The notes beneath the pieces were generated by a model. The model saw only the letters and a list, made by a program, of their open reading frames with translations, was not told where the DNA came from and did no database searches. Shown here piece after piece: positions 26,926 through 35,057 of a DNA stretch of 64,000 nucleotides (its first letter is position 1; the number at the start of each line of letters is the position of its first letter). Source of the DNA: Actinocatenispora comari (GTDB lineage: Bacteria > Actinomycetota > Actinomycetes > Mycobacteriales > Micromonosporaceae); the NCBI RefSeq assembly GCF_017312725.1, contig NZ_BOPO01000130.1:1-64000 (forward strand), written 5' to 3'. The position numbers were made by a program, and so were the translations under genes.

Positions 26926-28485
26926 TCACTGGGTGGCGAGGTAGCGCAGCAGGGTGCGGACACCCCAGCCGGTGGCGCCCTTCGGCAGTTCGCCGGTGGC
27001 GCTGGACGACCAGGCCGGCGCGGACATGTCCAGGTGCGCCCAGTGCGGGTGGCCGGCGGTGAACTCGCGCAGGAACAGCGCGGCCATCACCGACCCGGCC
27101 TCGCCCGGTACCGGCGCGTTGTTCAGGTCGGCGACCGCCGAGCTGTGCACCTTCTCGACGTAGTCGACGGGCAGCGGCATCCGCCACATCGGCTCGCCGG
27201 CGTCGTCGCCGGCCGCGGCGAGCGCGGCGGCCAGCTCGTCGTCGGTCGCGTACAGCGCGGCGGTCTTCTTGCCCAGCGCGACGCGCTGCGCGCCGGTCAG
27301 GGTGGCCAGGTCGACGAGCACGTCGGGCGCGAGCCGGCGCACCGCGTACGCGAGGGCGTCGGCGAGCACGATGCGCCCCTCGGCGTCGGTGTTCTGGATC
27401 TCGGTGGTGATCCCGCCGTAGTGCCGCACCACGTCGCCGGACCGGTACGCGCTGCCGCTGACGAAGTTGTCCGCCAACGGCAGCAGCGCCGTGACGCGGA
27501 CCGGCAGCCGCAGCGCGGCGGCGCCGATGGTGGCCGCCGCGACCGCGCCGGCACCGCCCATGTCCTTGCGCATCAGCTCCATGCCGCTGGTCGGCTTGAT
27601 GTCGATGCCACCGGTGTCGTACGTGATCCCCTTGCCGACGAGCACCACGTGCCGGCGCGCACCGCGCGGCCGCCAGCGCAGCTCCACCAGCCGCGGCGGG
27701 CGCGGCGAACCACCACCGACCGCGAGCACCCCGCCGAACCCCTCGTCGGCGAGCGCGGCGGCGTCCCGGACGCGTACCTGCACCTGGTGCTTCTCGGCGG
27801 CGCGGGTGATCCGGCCGGCGAGCCACTCCGGCGACTTGTCGTTGCTGGGGGTGTTGGTCCAGTCCCGGGCCAGCGCGGTGGCCTCGGCGACCGCCTGCGC
27901 GTGGGCCAGCGCCGGGCCGTACCGGTCGGCGTCGGCGGCGACGGTGACCCGGCTCAGCGCCGGCGCGCCGCTGTCGTCCGTGGCCAGGCTGAACCGGTAC
28001 CCGGCCAGCAGGATGCCCTCGGCCAGCCCGGCGAGCTGCGCGTCGGCCAGCCCGTCCGGTACCGCGACGGTCACCGCCGGCTGCTTCGCGGCGGCGCGCA
28101 CCACGGCGGCACCGGCCGCGCGCCAGTCGGCCTCGGTGCCGTCGCCGACCCCGACCGCGATCAACCGCTGCGGCCGCTCCCCCGGGCGCGGCAGCACCTC
28201 GGTACTGCCGGCGGCACCGGAGTGTTCGACGTCCGCCAGGTACGCGGCGAGCATGGTGTCGGTGCCCGCCGGCAGCGGAACCGTCGGCAGCACCGCGGCC
28301 GGCGCACCGCCAACGGAATCAGCTCCAGCACCGCCGACGGAGTCGGCAGCGCCAGCACCGCCGGCGGAGTCACCGGCAGCAGAGTCGGCGGGGGCGTCGC
28401 CGGCGGGCGCGACCGGCACGGCCAGAACGGCGGGCCGGGTTCCGGTGCCGAGTCGCAGGGTCAGGGAGGCCACACGCAGCTCCAT
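26926..28485 (-). CDS. pepA: Leucyl aminopeptidase (M17)
   Basis: Cytosolic two-metal aminopeptidase of 519 residues removing N-terminal amino acids from peptides. The catalytic set is visible: K285 and D290 in VGKGITYDTGG, D308 in RKDMGG, and D367, E369, R371 in the signature NTDAEGRIVLADA. Residues 28-60 hold a Gly/Ala/Asp repeat (ADSVGGAGADSVGG) that expands the variable N-terminal domain; the matching DNA is repetitive and may be slippage-prone. The start MELRVASLTLRLG lacks a strong ribosome site. Between it and DUF3117 lies a terminator hairpin. Confidence 0.93.
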   Translation of the reverse strand: MELRVASLTLRLGTGTRPAVLAVPVAPAGDAPADSAAGDSAGGAGAADSVGGAGADSVGGAPAAVLPTVPLPAGTDTMLAAYLADVEHSGAAGSTEVLPRPGERPQRLIAVGVGDGTEADWRAAGAAVVRAAAKQPAVTVAVPDGLADAQLAGLAEGILLAGYRFSLATDDSGAPALSRVTVAADADRYGPALAHAQAVAEATALARDWTNTPSNDKSPEWLAGRITRAAEKHQVQVRVRDAAALADEGFGGVLAVGGGSPRPPRLVELRWRPRGARRHVVLVGKGITYDTGGIDIKPTSGMELMRKDMGGAGAVAAATIGAAALRLPVRVTALLPLADNFVSGSAYRSGDVVRHYGGITTEIQNTDAEGRIVLADALAYAVRRLAPDVLVDLATLTGAQRVALGKKTAALYATDDELAAALAAAGDDAGEPMWRMPLPVDYVEKVHSSAVADLNNAPVPGEAGSVMAALFLREFTAGHPHWAHLDMSAPAWSSSATGELPKGATGWGVRTLLRYLATQ

Positions 28486-28558
28486 CCGTCCCGGAAGCGG
28501 GACAGCGAGATCGGGACAGGGAGATCGGGACAGCAGGTCGGGACGACCAGGTCAGGAC

Positions 28559-28595
28559 ACCGGCCCGGCACCGAGAGGATCGGTACCGGGCCGGT
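28559..28595 (-). terminator. Strong hairpin after the DUF3117 gene
   Basis: Arms at 28559-28574 and 28580-28595 pair at 15 of 16 positions around a five-base loop (ACCGGCCCGGCACCGA against TCGGTACCGGGCCGGT). It lies 36 bases past the DUF3117 stop in its direction of transcription and upstream of pepA, so it probably separates the two transcripts. There is no T-run. Confidence 0.6.
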
Positions 28596-28631
28596 GTTCG
28601 GTGGGGTGCCGCACGGCGCCCCGCAAACGGA

Positions 28632-28799
28632 TCAGCCCGCGACGTTCTTCAGCGCCTCGCCGAGCTCGCCGGCTTCCTCCGGGGTCATCTCGACGACCAG
28701 CCGGCCACCGCCTTCGAGCGGAACCCGCATGACGATGCCGCGGCCCTCCTTGGTGACCTCCAGCGGACCGTCGCCCGTCCGCGGCTTCATGGCCGCCAT
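28632..28799 (-). CDS. DUF3117 small conserved actinobacterial protein
   Basis: A 55-residue protein starting MAAMKPRTGDGPLEVTKEGR and ending EMTPEEAGELGEALKNV, the very conserved DUF3117 family (M. tuberculosis Rv1211). Function is unknown to me; the fold appears to be a short beta-sheet with a C-terminal helix. ATG 28799 has GGGGAG upstream. In mycobacteria the gene lies between tagA and glgA, and the same markers flank it here at greater distance. Confidence 0.88.
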   Translation of the reverse strand: MAAMKPRTGDGPLEVTKEGRGIVMRVPLEGGGRLVVEMTPEEAGELGEALKNVAG

Positions 28800-28949
28800 G
28801 TTGTCTCCCCTCGACTCGACACCGCGGGTTTTCCCGCGGCCGATACCTTCCGCGCGTCGCGGCCGAGCCGGCCCGCCGGCCAGCGACGCACTTCCACCCC
28901 GTGATTTTCCCTGATAAGCGGGCCGGGACCCAAACCGACCCCGGGGATA

Positions 28950-28988
28950 TGTGACAGTTGTTGGCATCTTCGGTATCGAACTGTCACA
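28950..28988 (+). promoter_or_regulatory. Inverted-repeat operator and promoter of paaX
   Basis: A perfect 10-bp inverted repeat, TGTGACAGTT (28950-28959) and AACTGTCACA (28979-28988), with a 19-base spacer ends nine bases before the GTG of the PaaX-like gene. A possible promoter, GTGACA (28951-28956), 17 bases, TATCGA (28974-28979), is embedded in it, so a bound dimer would cover both boxes. Autorepression by PaaX is inferred. Confidence 0.7.
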
Positions 28989-28997
28989 CTCGCGAGC

Positions 28998-29813
28998 GTG
29001 CAGGCCCGCTCCGCGCTGTTCGATCTCTATGGAGATCACCTTCGGCCGCGCGGCGGTGAGGCACCGGTCGCGGCCCTCGTCCGGCTGCTCGCGCCGCTGT
29101 CCATCGCCGCACCGGCGGTCCGGACCGCCATCTCCCGGATGGTCCGGCAGGGCTGGCTGGCCCCGGTGCGGCTGCCGGCCGGGCCCGGCTACGCGCTCAC
29201 CGCTCGGGGGATGCGCCGGCTCGACGAGGCCGCCGCGCGCATCTACCGGACCACCCGGCGCGACTGGGACGGCCGGTTCGACCTGCTGGTACTGACCGGG
29301 CCGGCCGACCGCGCGCAACGCGGCCGGCTGGCCGACACGCTCGGCTACCTCGGCTTCGGCGCGCTGTCGCCGAGCACCTGGGCGGCCCCGCGCCGCGGCA
29401 CCGTACGGGCCCGGGACGCCGAGGTCGCCGCGCTGCTCGACGAGGTCGGTGTCACCGCGGAACGGTTCGTCGCGAGGCACGCCGGCGACACCGCCGGCGC
29501 CACCGACCTGGTCCGGCGCGCCTGGGACCTGCCCGCGCTCGCCACCGCGTACCGGCGGTTCGTCACCGAGTACACCCCGGTGGTCGCCGGGCTGCCGGCC
29601 ACGGTGACCGACGAGCAGGCGTACGCGGCGCGGTTCCGGCTGGTGCACGCCTGGCGGACGTTCCTGTTCTCCGACCCGCAGCTGCCGGCCGAGCTGCTGC
29701 CCGCCGACTGGCCCGGCGCCGCCGCGGCCGCCTTCTTCGACCGGTACGCGGGTCGGCTGCGCGCCGCCGCCGACCGGTACGTGGACTCCTGCCTGCCCAC
29801 CACCCACCGCTGA
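28998..29813 (+). CDS. paaX: PaaX-family transcriptional repressor
   Basis: A 271-residue regulator of the PaaX family, which in enterobacteria represses phenylacetate degradation and responds to phenylacetyl-CoA. The N-terminal winged helix is SALFDLYGDHLRPRGGE to AISRMVRQGWLAPVRLPAGPGYALT. The middle domain, with WDGRFDLLVL and LGYLGFGALSPSTWAAPRR, and the C-terminal FRLVHAWRTFLFSDPQLPAELLP are family hallmarks. GTG 28998 lacks a clear ribosome site and may be nearly leaderless. It lies 17 bases before a PaaG-like gene. The rest of a phenylacetate pathway is not in the window. Confidence 0.88.
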   Translation: MQARSALFDLYGDHLRPRGGEAPVAALVRLLAPLSIAAPAVRTAISRMVRQGWLAPVRLPAGPGYALTARGMRRLDEAAARIYRTTRRDWDGRFDLLVLTGPADRAQRGRLADTLGYLGFGALSPSTWAAPRRGTVRARDAEVAALLDEVGVTAERFVARHAGDTAGATDLVRRAWDLPALATAYRRFVTEYTPVVAGLPATVTDEQAYAARFRLVHAWRTFLFSDPQLPAELLPADWPGAAAAAFFDRYAGRLRAAADRYVDSCLPTTHR

Positions 29814-29830
29814 GGATCCGAAGGGTTGCC

Positions 29831-30622
29831 ATGACCGAGGTACTGCTGGTCGACCGCGCCGACACCGGCGTCGTCACCCTCACCTTCAACCGCCCCGAGT
29901 CGCTGAACTCGCTGTCGGTCGAGCTGAAGGAGGCGCTGCGGGACGCGCTGCGCGACGCCGCCGCCGACGACGGCTGCCGGGCCCTGTTGCTCGCCGGCGC
30001 CGGCCGGGGCTTCTGCGTCGGCCAGGACCTGCGCGAGCACATCGAGACGCTGGGCTCCGGCGCCGACCCGATGCGGACCGTGCACGAGCACTACACGCCG
30101 ATCGCCGAGCTGCTCGGCGGGATGCCCAAGCCGGTCGTCGCCGCGGTACGGGGCCCGGCCGCCGGCGCGGGCGCGGCGCTGGCGTTCCTCGCCGACTTCC
30201 GCATCGGCGGCCCCGGCACGTCGTTCTCGATGAGCTTCGCCGGGGTCGGTCTCGCCGGCGACACCGGCATCTCCTGGACCCTGCCCCGGCTGGTCGGCCA
30301 CGCCAAGGCCACCGAGCTGACCCTGCTCGGTACCAAGGTGGACGCCGCCACCGCCGACCGGCTCGGGCTGTTCACCGAGCTGGTCGGCGCCGACGACGAG
30401 GTACTGCCCACGGCCACCGCGCTCGCCACCCGGCTCGCCGCCGGGCCGACCGTGGCGTACGGGCAGCTCAAGCGCGAGCTCGCCACCGGCGCCTCGGGCA
30501 GCCTGCGGGACGCGCTCGCGGTCGAGGCGGACGCCCAGTCGATCTGCGGCGCGACCAACGACCACCGGGCGGCCACCGAGGCGTTCGTCGCCAAGCGCCG
30601 TCCCACCTTCCACGGCCGCTGA
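29831..30622 (+). CDS. paaG: Enoyl-CoA hydratase/isomerase family protein, PaaG-like
   Basis: Crotonase-fold enzyme of 263 residues. The two oxyanion-hole backbones are in GRGFCVGQDLREH (58-70) and GPAAGAGAALAF (108-119). A single acidic catalytic candidate, D144 in GLAGDTGISWTLPRL, fits the isomerase pattern of PaaG better than a two-glutamate hydratase. In phenylacetate catabolism PaaG isomerises the ring-epoxide CoA to an oxepin. The 17-base gap after paaX suggests joint transcription and control. A general acyl-CoA isomerase role remains possible. Confidence 0.78.
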   Translation: MTEVLLVDRADTGVVTLTFNRPESLNSLSVELKEALRDALRDAAADDGCRALLLAGAGRGFCVGQDLREHIETLGSGADPMRTVHEHYTPIAELLGGMPKPVVAAVRGPAAGAGAALAFLADFRIGGPGTSFSMSFAGVGLAGDTGISWTLPRLVGHAKATELTLLGTKVDAATADRLGLFTELVGADDEVLPTATALATRLAAGPTVAYGQLKRELATGASGSLRDALAVEADAQSICGATNDHRAATEAFVAKRRPTFHGR

Positions 30623-30694
30623 TCCCGCGACGTCGGCCCATGGGGTCGTCCGACCCGGAATCGAATGCGCGGCAAGGAAACCCGGGGCGGCCGG

Positions 30695-31318
30695 TCACTC
30701 GTCCTCTTCGGGGTCCATCTCGTGTTCGGCGCCGAGCACGTACGGGCGCATCGCGGTCTCGTCGCCGCGCGGCGAGACGAACGCCGGCAGCTCCGCCGGG
30801 CCGAGCTGCCGGACGTAGGTCCAGAAGATCCGGACCGCCTCGGCCGGCGACTCGGCCTCGATCGGCAGGTCGAGGCTGACCAGCCACTCCCGCTTCGGCG
30901 TGACCGGGCTGGGCCGCGGCCCCAGCGCCGCGACGATCCGGCCGTACCCGGGCTCGCCCAGTACGGCGGGGTCGCCCGGCTCGAACTCCATCGCCTCCGG
31001 GATCGCCAGCTCGACCAGCGGCACCGGCCGGTCCACCGCGCGCAGCAGGTACTCCACCACCATCGCCGCCGGCAGCCCGGCCCCGTCGGCGTCGTCCGGA
31101 TCGTCCGGCACCCGATCCACCGGGTACGGCGGGGTCACGACCCGGGCCAGCCCGAACACGACCGGTTCGGCCACGGCGCCGCCGGCGGCGACCAGCGCGA
31201 CCGGGTCACCGGCCGCCATCGGCAGCACCGCCGGCAGCGGTACCTCCAGCTGGTCGTGCTGGTAGAGCCGTTCCGACTGGAACTGCTCCGGGCCGACCGC
31301 GACCATCCACTGCGTCAT
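30695..31318 (-). CDS. Conserved hypothetical protein
   Basis: A 207-residue acidic protein, start ATG 31318 behind GGCGGAGGTG. I do not recognise the family with confidence. The N-terminal part (MTQWMVAVGPEQF, then AAGDPVALVAAGG and VFGLARVVTPPY) resembles the PUA-like/EVE beta-barrel pattern. The C-terminal half has KREWLVSLDLPIEAESPAEAVRIFWTYVRQL, reminiscent of a small alpha/beta module seen in actinobacterial unknown proteins. It ends in Asp/Glu. No signal or membrane segment is present. It converges on paaG. Confidence 0.7.
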   Translation of the reverse strand: MTQWMVAVGPEQFQSERLYQHDQLEVPLPAVLPMAAGDPVALVAAGGAVAEPVVFGLARVVTPPYPVDRVPDDPDDADGAGLPAAMVVEYLLRAVDRPVPLVELAIPEAMEFEPGDPAVLGEPGYGRIVAALGPRPSPVTPKREWLVSLDLPIEAESPAEAVRIFWTYVRQLGPAELPAFVSPRGDETAMRPYVLGAEHEMDPEEDE

Positions 31319-31582
31319 GACACCTCCGCCTGCCGTCACGATCACCCGCAGCCCGCGGCGCTGCTGAGGCAACCCTTATCTTTCAGCATGCCGGGGCCGG
31401 CCCGGCGTACCGGCACCGGGGCCGTCGCCCGCACCGGGCGCAACGGAACCGACGGACGACCCGGAGGCCCGGAATCCCGGCGACCCCGGCGACGGCACCG
31501 GTACGCCGGATCGACGCCCGGCGGCACCCGCACCGGGTGATCGGCGCAAGCGGGCGGGTGGCGCCGGCGGTTCGGCAGCGGG

Positions 31583-32179
31583 TCAGTCGGCGGGGTTGCC
31601 CGGCGCGATGCAGCCGGCCAGGTGGTCGTCGACCAGCCCGGCGGCCTGCATCAACGCGTACGCGGTGGTCGGGCCGACGAACCGGAAACCGCGCCGCTTC
31701 AGCTCCTTCGCCAGCGCCACCGACTCAGGGCTGGTGGCCGGCACGTCCGCCAGCCGCTTCGGCCGGGGCCGCGGCTTCGGCGCGTACGACCAGATCAGCG
31801 CGGCGAGGCCGCCCGGCAGGTCGGCTGCCACCCGGGCGTTGGCCAGCGCGGCGTCGATCTTCGCCCGGTTGCGGACGATGCCGGCGTCGGCGAGCAGCCG
31901 CTCCCGGTCCGTCTCGCCGAACGCCGCGACCTTGCCGATCCGGAAGCCGGCGAACGCCTGCCGGAACGCCGGCCGCTTGCGCAGGATGGTGATCCACGCC
32001 AGGCCGGACTGGAACGCCTCCAGGGTGAGCCGCTCGAACAGCCCGTCGTCGGTGCGCACCGGCCGGCCCCACTCGTCGTCGTGGTACTCGACGTACTCCG
32101 GCGCGCTGCCGGCCCACGGGCAGCGCCCCCGACCGTCCGCGCCGATCAGCAGGTCCGGCGACCTGCGGCTGCCACTCAT
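31583..32179 (-). CDS. tagA: DNA-3-methyladenine glycosylase I (Tag)
   Basis: Base-excision repair enzyme of 198 residues that removes 3-methyladenine. Zinc ligands C20, H33, H186 and C190 are in place (GRCPWAG, EYHDDEWGRP and VDDHLAGC), E36 is the conserved acidic residue, and FERLTLEAFQSGLAWITILRKR is the family's typical central segment. It corresponds to M. tuberculosis Rv1210 and lies next to the Rv1209-like gene, as there. ATG 32179 starts MSGSRRSPDLL. Confidence 0.93.
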   Translation of the reverse strand: MSGSRRSPDLLIGADGRGRCPWAGSAPEYVEYHDDEWGRPVRTDDGLFERLTLEAFQSGLAWITILRKRPAFRQAFAGFRIGKVAAFGETDRERLLADAGIVRNRAKIDAALANARVAADLPGGLAALIWSYAPKPRPRPKRLADVPATSPESVALAKELKRRGFRFVGPTTAYALMQAAGLVDDHLAGCIAPGNPAD

Positions 32180-32312
32180 CCCCGCTCCCCGCCACGTCCC
32201 GACCGGACCCGAAGCACGATCCGCACGACCCGCTCGCCCGCGCCAGCTCGTGCCCGCTCCCCGCTACGCCCCGGCCGGGCACGAGGCACGGCCTCCCGGT
32301 GACTCATGGCGG

Positions 32313-33260
32313 TCAGCTCACCGCCGGCTGGTCGGCGACCCGGCGGGCCGCACCGTTCGCCCGCCCGTTCGAGCCGCCGCCGGGGTCCGACTTCTCCGCC
32401 GCCGAGTCGCCCGCCTCGTCGTCCGCAGTCGCGGCCGCACCGGCGGGTCCGTCCGCCTCGGCGGCCACGGCGTCCGTCGCCGGCTCGGCGACGTCGGCAA
32501 CCTCCGCGGGGCCGGCCCCCTCCGCGCTGTCTTCCGGTTCCGCGCCGGCAGCGTGCCCGGCGTCCCCAACCGGCCCGCTTTCCTCGGCTGGCACCGGGTC
32601 CTCGGCCGACGCGAGGTCCTCGGCCGACCCGCTGTCCTCGGCCGACGCGAGGTCCTCGGCCGACCCGCTGTCCTCGGCCGGCACCAGGTCCTCGGCCGAC
32701 CCGCTGTCCTCGGCCGGCACCAGGTCCTCGGCCGACCCGCTGTCCTCGGCCGGCACCGGGTCCTCGGCCGGCGCGGGGTTCTCGGCTGGTACCGGGTCCT
32801 CGGTGGGCGCGGCGTTCGCGGTGGGCGCGGCAGCCGCTGCCTCGTGGGCCGGTGCGGCGGTCGCGTCGCCGGTCGGGCGCTGGGCGGCCGGGCGTACCGG
32901 CGCGGCGGCGGCGAGGCGGCGGTCCCGGAGCAGGTCGGCGTCGGCGGTGCGGCCGTCCCGCAGCGCGGCCACCTCGGCCTCCAGCGCCGCGATCAGCTCC
33001 TGCTTGTAGCCCAGGTCGTACGAGACGCGGCGCAGCGCGGCGTCGACCTGCGCCATCCGGTAGCCGCGGACCACCGCGTCGAACCGGACGGCGCCCAGGT
33101 CGCGCTCGGCGAGCGGGCGGTCACCGGGCAGCCGGCGGGCCCGTTCGTCCGGCTCGGCCGGCTGCAGGCCACGTGCCGCACCGGTGATCGCGACGATCAC
33201 ACCGAACACGATGGCCGCGGCCACCAGAGCCACCACGAGCAGCAGGAGAATCTCGCGCAT
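32313..33260 (-). CDS. DivIVA-domain membrane protein with acidic repeat tail (Rv1209-like)
   Basis: A 315-residue protein. Residues 3-27 are a membrane anchor (LLLLVVALVAAAIVFGVIV), and residues 54-95 carry a DivIVA-like short domain (RFDAVVRGYRMAQVDAALRRV then a coiled-coil stretch). From about 130 to the end it is a low-complexity Ala/Glu/Asp/Pro tail with a 12-residue repeat of type SGSAEDLVPAED in about four copies. DivIVA modules of this kind recur in polar-growth actinobacteria and sit beside folP2 and tagA in mycobacteria. The tail is probably disordered. ATG 33260 has weak upstream context. Confidence 0.75.
   Translation of the reverse strand: MREILLLLVVALVAAAIVFGVIVAITGAARGLQPAEPDERARRLPGDRPLAERDLGAVRFDAVVRGYRMAQVDAALRRVSYDLGYKQELIAALEAEVAALRDGRTADADLLRDRRLAAAAPVRPAAQRPTGDATAAPAHEAAAAAPTANAAPTEDPVPAENPAPAEDPVPAEDSGSAEDLVPAEDSGSAEDLVPAEDSGSAEDLASAEDSGSAEDLASAEDPVPAEESGPVGDAGHAAGAEPEDSAEGAGPAEVADVAEPATDAVAAEADGPAGAAATADDEAGDSAAEKSDPGGGSNGRANGAARRVADQPAVS
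32580..32785. repeat. 36-bp tandem repeats inside the DivIVA-like gene
   Basis: About four copies of a 36-bp unit built from CCTCGGCCGAC-type 18-bp halves encode the repeated SGSAEDL(V/A)(P/S)AED peptide. The unit is a multiple of three, so copy-number change would not shift the frame. Minor base differences distinguish the copies. Confidence 0.8.
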
Positions 33261-33414
33261 ACCGGCAATCGTGACACGGCGAACAGACCGACAGGACCCC
33301 GGTACGGTGTAGTGCCGGTCCGGGCCTCGCCCGACGCGCCGGCCGCCACCGGACCGACCAGGCGTCTGACCTGGTCTGATGGACGATGGTGCGGACACCG
33401 TCAGGAGGTAGCGC

Positions 33415-34287
33415 GTGGACAGCGGTCCGGTGCGGCTCGGTCGCCGCACGTTCGAGCCGACCGAGCTGGCCGTGATGGCCATCATCAACCGGACCCCGGA
33501 CTCGTTCTTCGACCAGGGCGCCACGTTCGGTACCGAGGCCGCGCTCGCGGCCGTGGACCGGGCGGTTCAGGAAGGGGCCGACATCGTCGACATCGGCGGC
33601 GTCAAGGCCGGCCCGGGCCAGGTGGTGGACGCGGACGAGGAGATCCGGCGGATCGTCCCGTTCGTGGCCACCATCCGGGCGCGCCATCCCGACCTGGTGA
33701 TCTCCGTCGACACCTGGCGGGCGCAGGTGGCCCGGCAGGCGGTCGACGCCGGCGCGGACCTGCTCAACGACGCCTGGGCCGGCGCCGACCCGCAGCTGGC
33801 CGAGGTCGCCGCGGAGACCGGCGTCGGGCTGGTCTGCTCGCACACCGGTGGGCTGCCGCCGCGTACCCGGCCGCACCGCCCGGCGTACGACGACGTCGTC
33901 GCCGACGTGCTCGACACGGTGACGCGGCTGGCCGACCGCGCGGTCTCGCTGGGGGTACGGCCGGACGGGATCCTGATCGACCCGGCGCACGACTTCGGCA
34001 AGAACACCCGGCACTCGCTGGAGCTGACCCGCCGGCTGGACGAGCTCGCCGACACCGGCTGGCCGGTGCTGGTCGCCCTGTCCAACAAGGACTTCGTCGG
34101 CGAGTCGCTGGACGTACCGGTGGCCGGCCGGCTGTCCGGCACGCTCGCCGCCAGCGTGGTCAGCGCCTGGCTGGGCGCCCGGTTCTTCCGGGCCCACCAG
34201 GTCCGCGCCACCCGGCAGGCGCTGGACATGGTCGCCACCATCCGCGGCGACCGGCAGCCCGCCGCCGCCCGCCGCGGCCTCGCCTGA
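33415..34287 (+). CDS. folP2: FolP2-type dihydropteroate synthase homolog
   Basis: TIM-barrel pterin-binding protein of 290 residues. AIINRTPDSFFDQGATF replaces the canonical NVTPDSFSDGG, followed by VDIGGVKAGPGQ, ISVDTWRAQVA and LIDPAHDFGKNTRHS, all matching mycobacterial FolP2 (Rv1207). As I recall, that paralog does not show normal dihydropteroate synthase activity, so a folate role is uncertain. GTG 33415 is preceded by AGGAGG. It is divergent from the DivIVA-like gene. The glucosyl-phosphoglycerate synthase gene that sits beside folP2 in mycobacteria is absent. Confidence 0.82.
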   Translation: MDSGPVRLGRRTFEPTELAVMAIINRTPDSFFDQGATFGTEAALAAVDRAVQEGADIVDIGGVKAGPGQVVDADEEIRRIVPFVATIRARHPDLVISVDTWRAQVARQAVDAGADLLNDAWAGADPQLAEVAAETGVGLVCSHTGGLPPRTRPHRPAYDDVVADVLDTVTRLADRAVSLGVRPDGILIDPAHDFGKNTRHSLELTRRLDELADTGWPVLVALSNKDFVGESLDVPVAGRLSGTLAASVVSAWLGARFFRAHQVRATRQALDMVATIRGDRQPAAARRGLA

Positions 34288-34412
34288 CCTCGGTCCCGGC
34301 CGGCAGCCCCGCCGGTGCCGGCACGGCCGCCCTGCCCCGGCGGCGGCGGCACCGTCGACGCCCGAACGGCAGCCCGGCGGTCCTGTCACAGCGGCCTGGT
34401 AGGCAGGGCGGC

Positions 34413-35018
34413 ATGATCGGTCGCCTGCCGCTGGACGAACAGCTGGCCGCGCTGCGCACCACCTTGCGGCGCAACGAGCTGCTCACCGAGGTGCTGGCCC
34501 GCACCGCCACCCTCGACCTGCCCGGGTGGTACCTGACCGCCGGGTGCGTGTTCCAGACGGTGTGGAACGTGGTGACGCACCGGGCGCCGGGCGGCGGCAT
34601 CAAGGACTACGACGTGTTCTACTTCGACGACGCCGACCTGTCCTGGGCCGCCGAGGACGCGGTGATCGCGGCCGGCCGGGCGGTGTTCGCGGACCTGCCA
34701 GTCGAGGTCGAGATCCGCAACGAGGCCCGGGTGCACCTCTGGTACGAGGCGAAGTTCGGGGTGCCCTGCCCGGCCTACACCTCCAGCGAGGCGGCGATCG
34801 ACAGCTTCGCCGCCACCACCTGCTGCGTCGGGGTGCGCGCCGAGCCGGGCGACCGCTGGCGGGCCTACGCGCCGTACGGGCTGTCCGACGTGTTCAACCT
34901 GGTGCTGCGGCCGAATCCGGTGCAGGCGCCGCGGTCGATCTACGAGTCGAAGGCGGCCCGCTGGCGTCGACGCTGGCCGGAACTGACGGTGCTGCCCTGG
35001 CCGGACGGGTCGGGCTGA
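34413..35018 (+). CDS. Nucleotidyltransferase family protein (DUF925-type)
   Basis: A 201-residue protein starting at ATG 34413. LPGWYLTAGCVFQTVWN and IKDYDVFYFDDADLSWAAEDAVI match the NTP_transf_6/DUF925 group, with the Asp pair in KDYDVFYFD as the likely metal site. VEIRNEARVHLWYEAKFG and APYGLSDVFNLVLRPN are the other conserved blocks. The substrate is not known to me. A longer in-frame reading runs through folP2 and is rejected. It converges on the MarR-type gene that follows. Confidence 0.75.
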   Translation: MIGRLPLDEQLAALRTTLRRNELLTEVLARTATLDLPGWYLTAGCVFQTVWNVVTHRAPGGGIKDYDVFYFDDADLSWAAEDAVIAAGRAVFADLPVEVEIRNEARVHLWYEAKFGVPCPAYTSSEAAIDSFAATTCCVGVRAEPGDRWRAYAPYGLSDVFNLVLRPNPVQAPRSIYESKAARWRRRWPELTVLPWPDGSG

Positions 35019-35057
35019 CCAGGGCGTCGCGACCGACGGGTTCCGCCCCGAGCACGG

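Noticed and set aside
23293-28914. An 1873-codon plus-strand reading frame
   Set aside because: It runs antisense to the two-component pair and pepA, has no domain, and its composition is that of a shadow frame.
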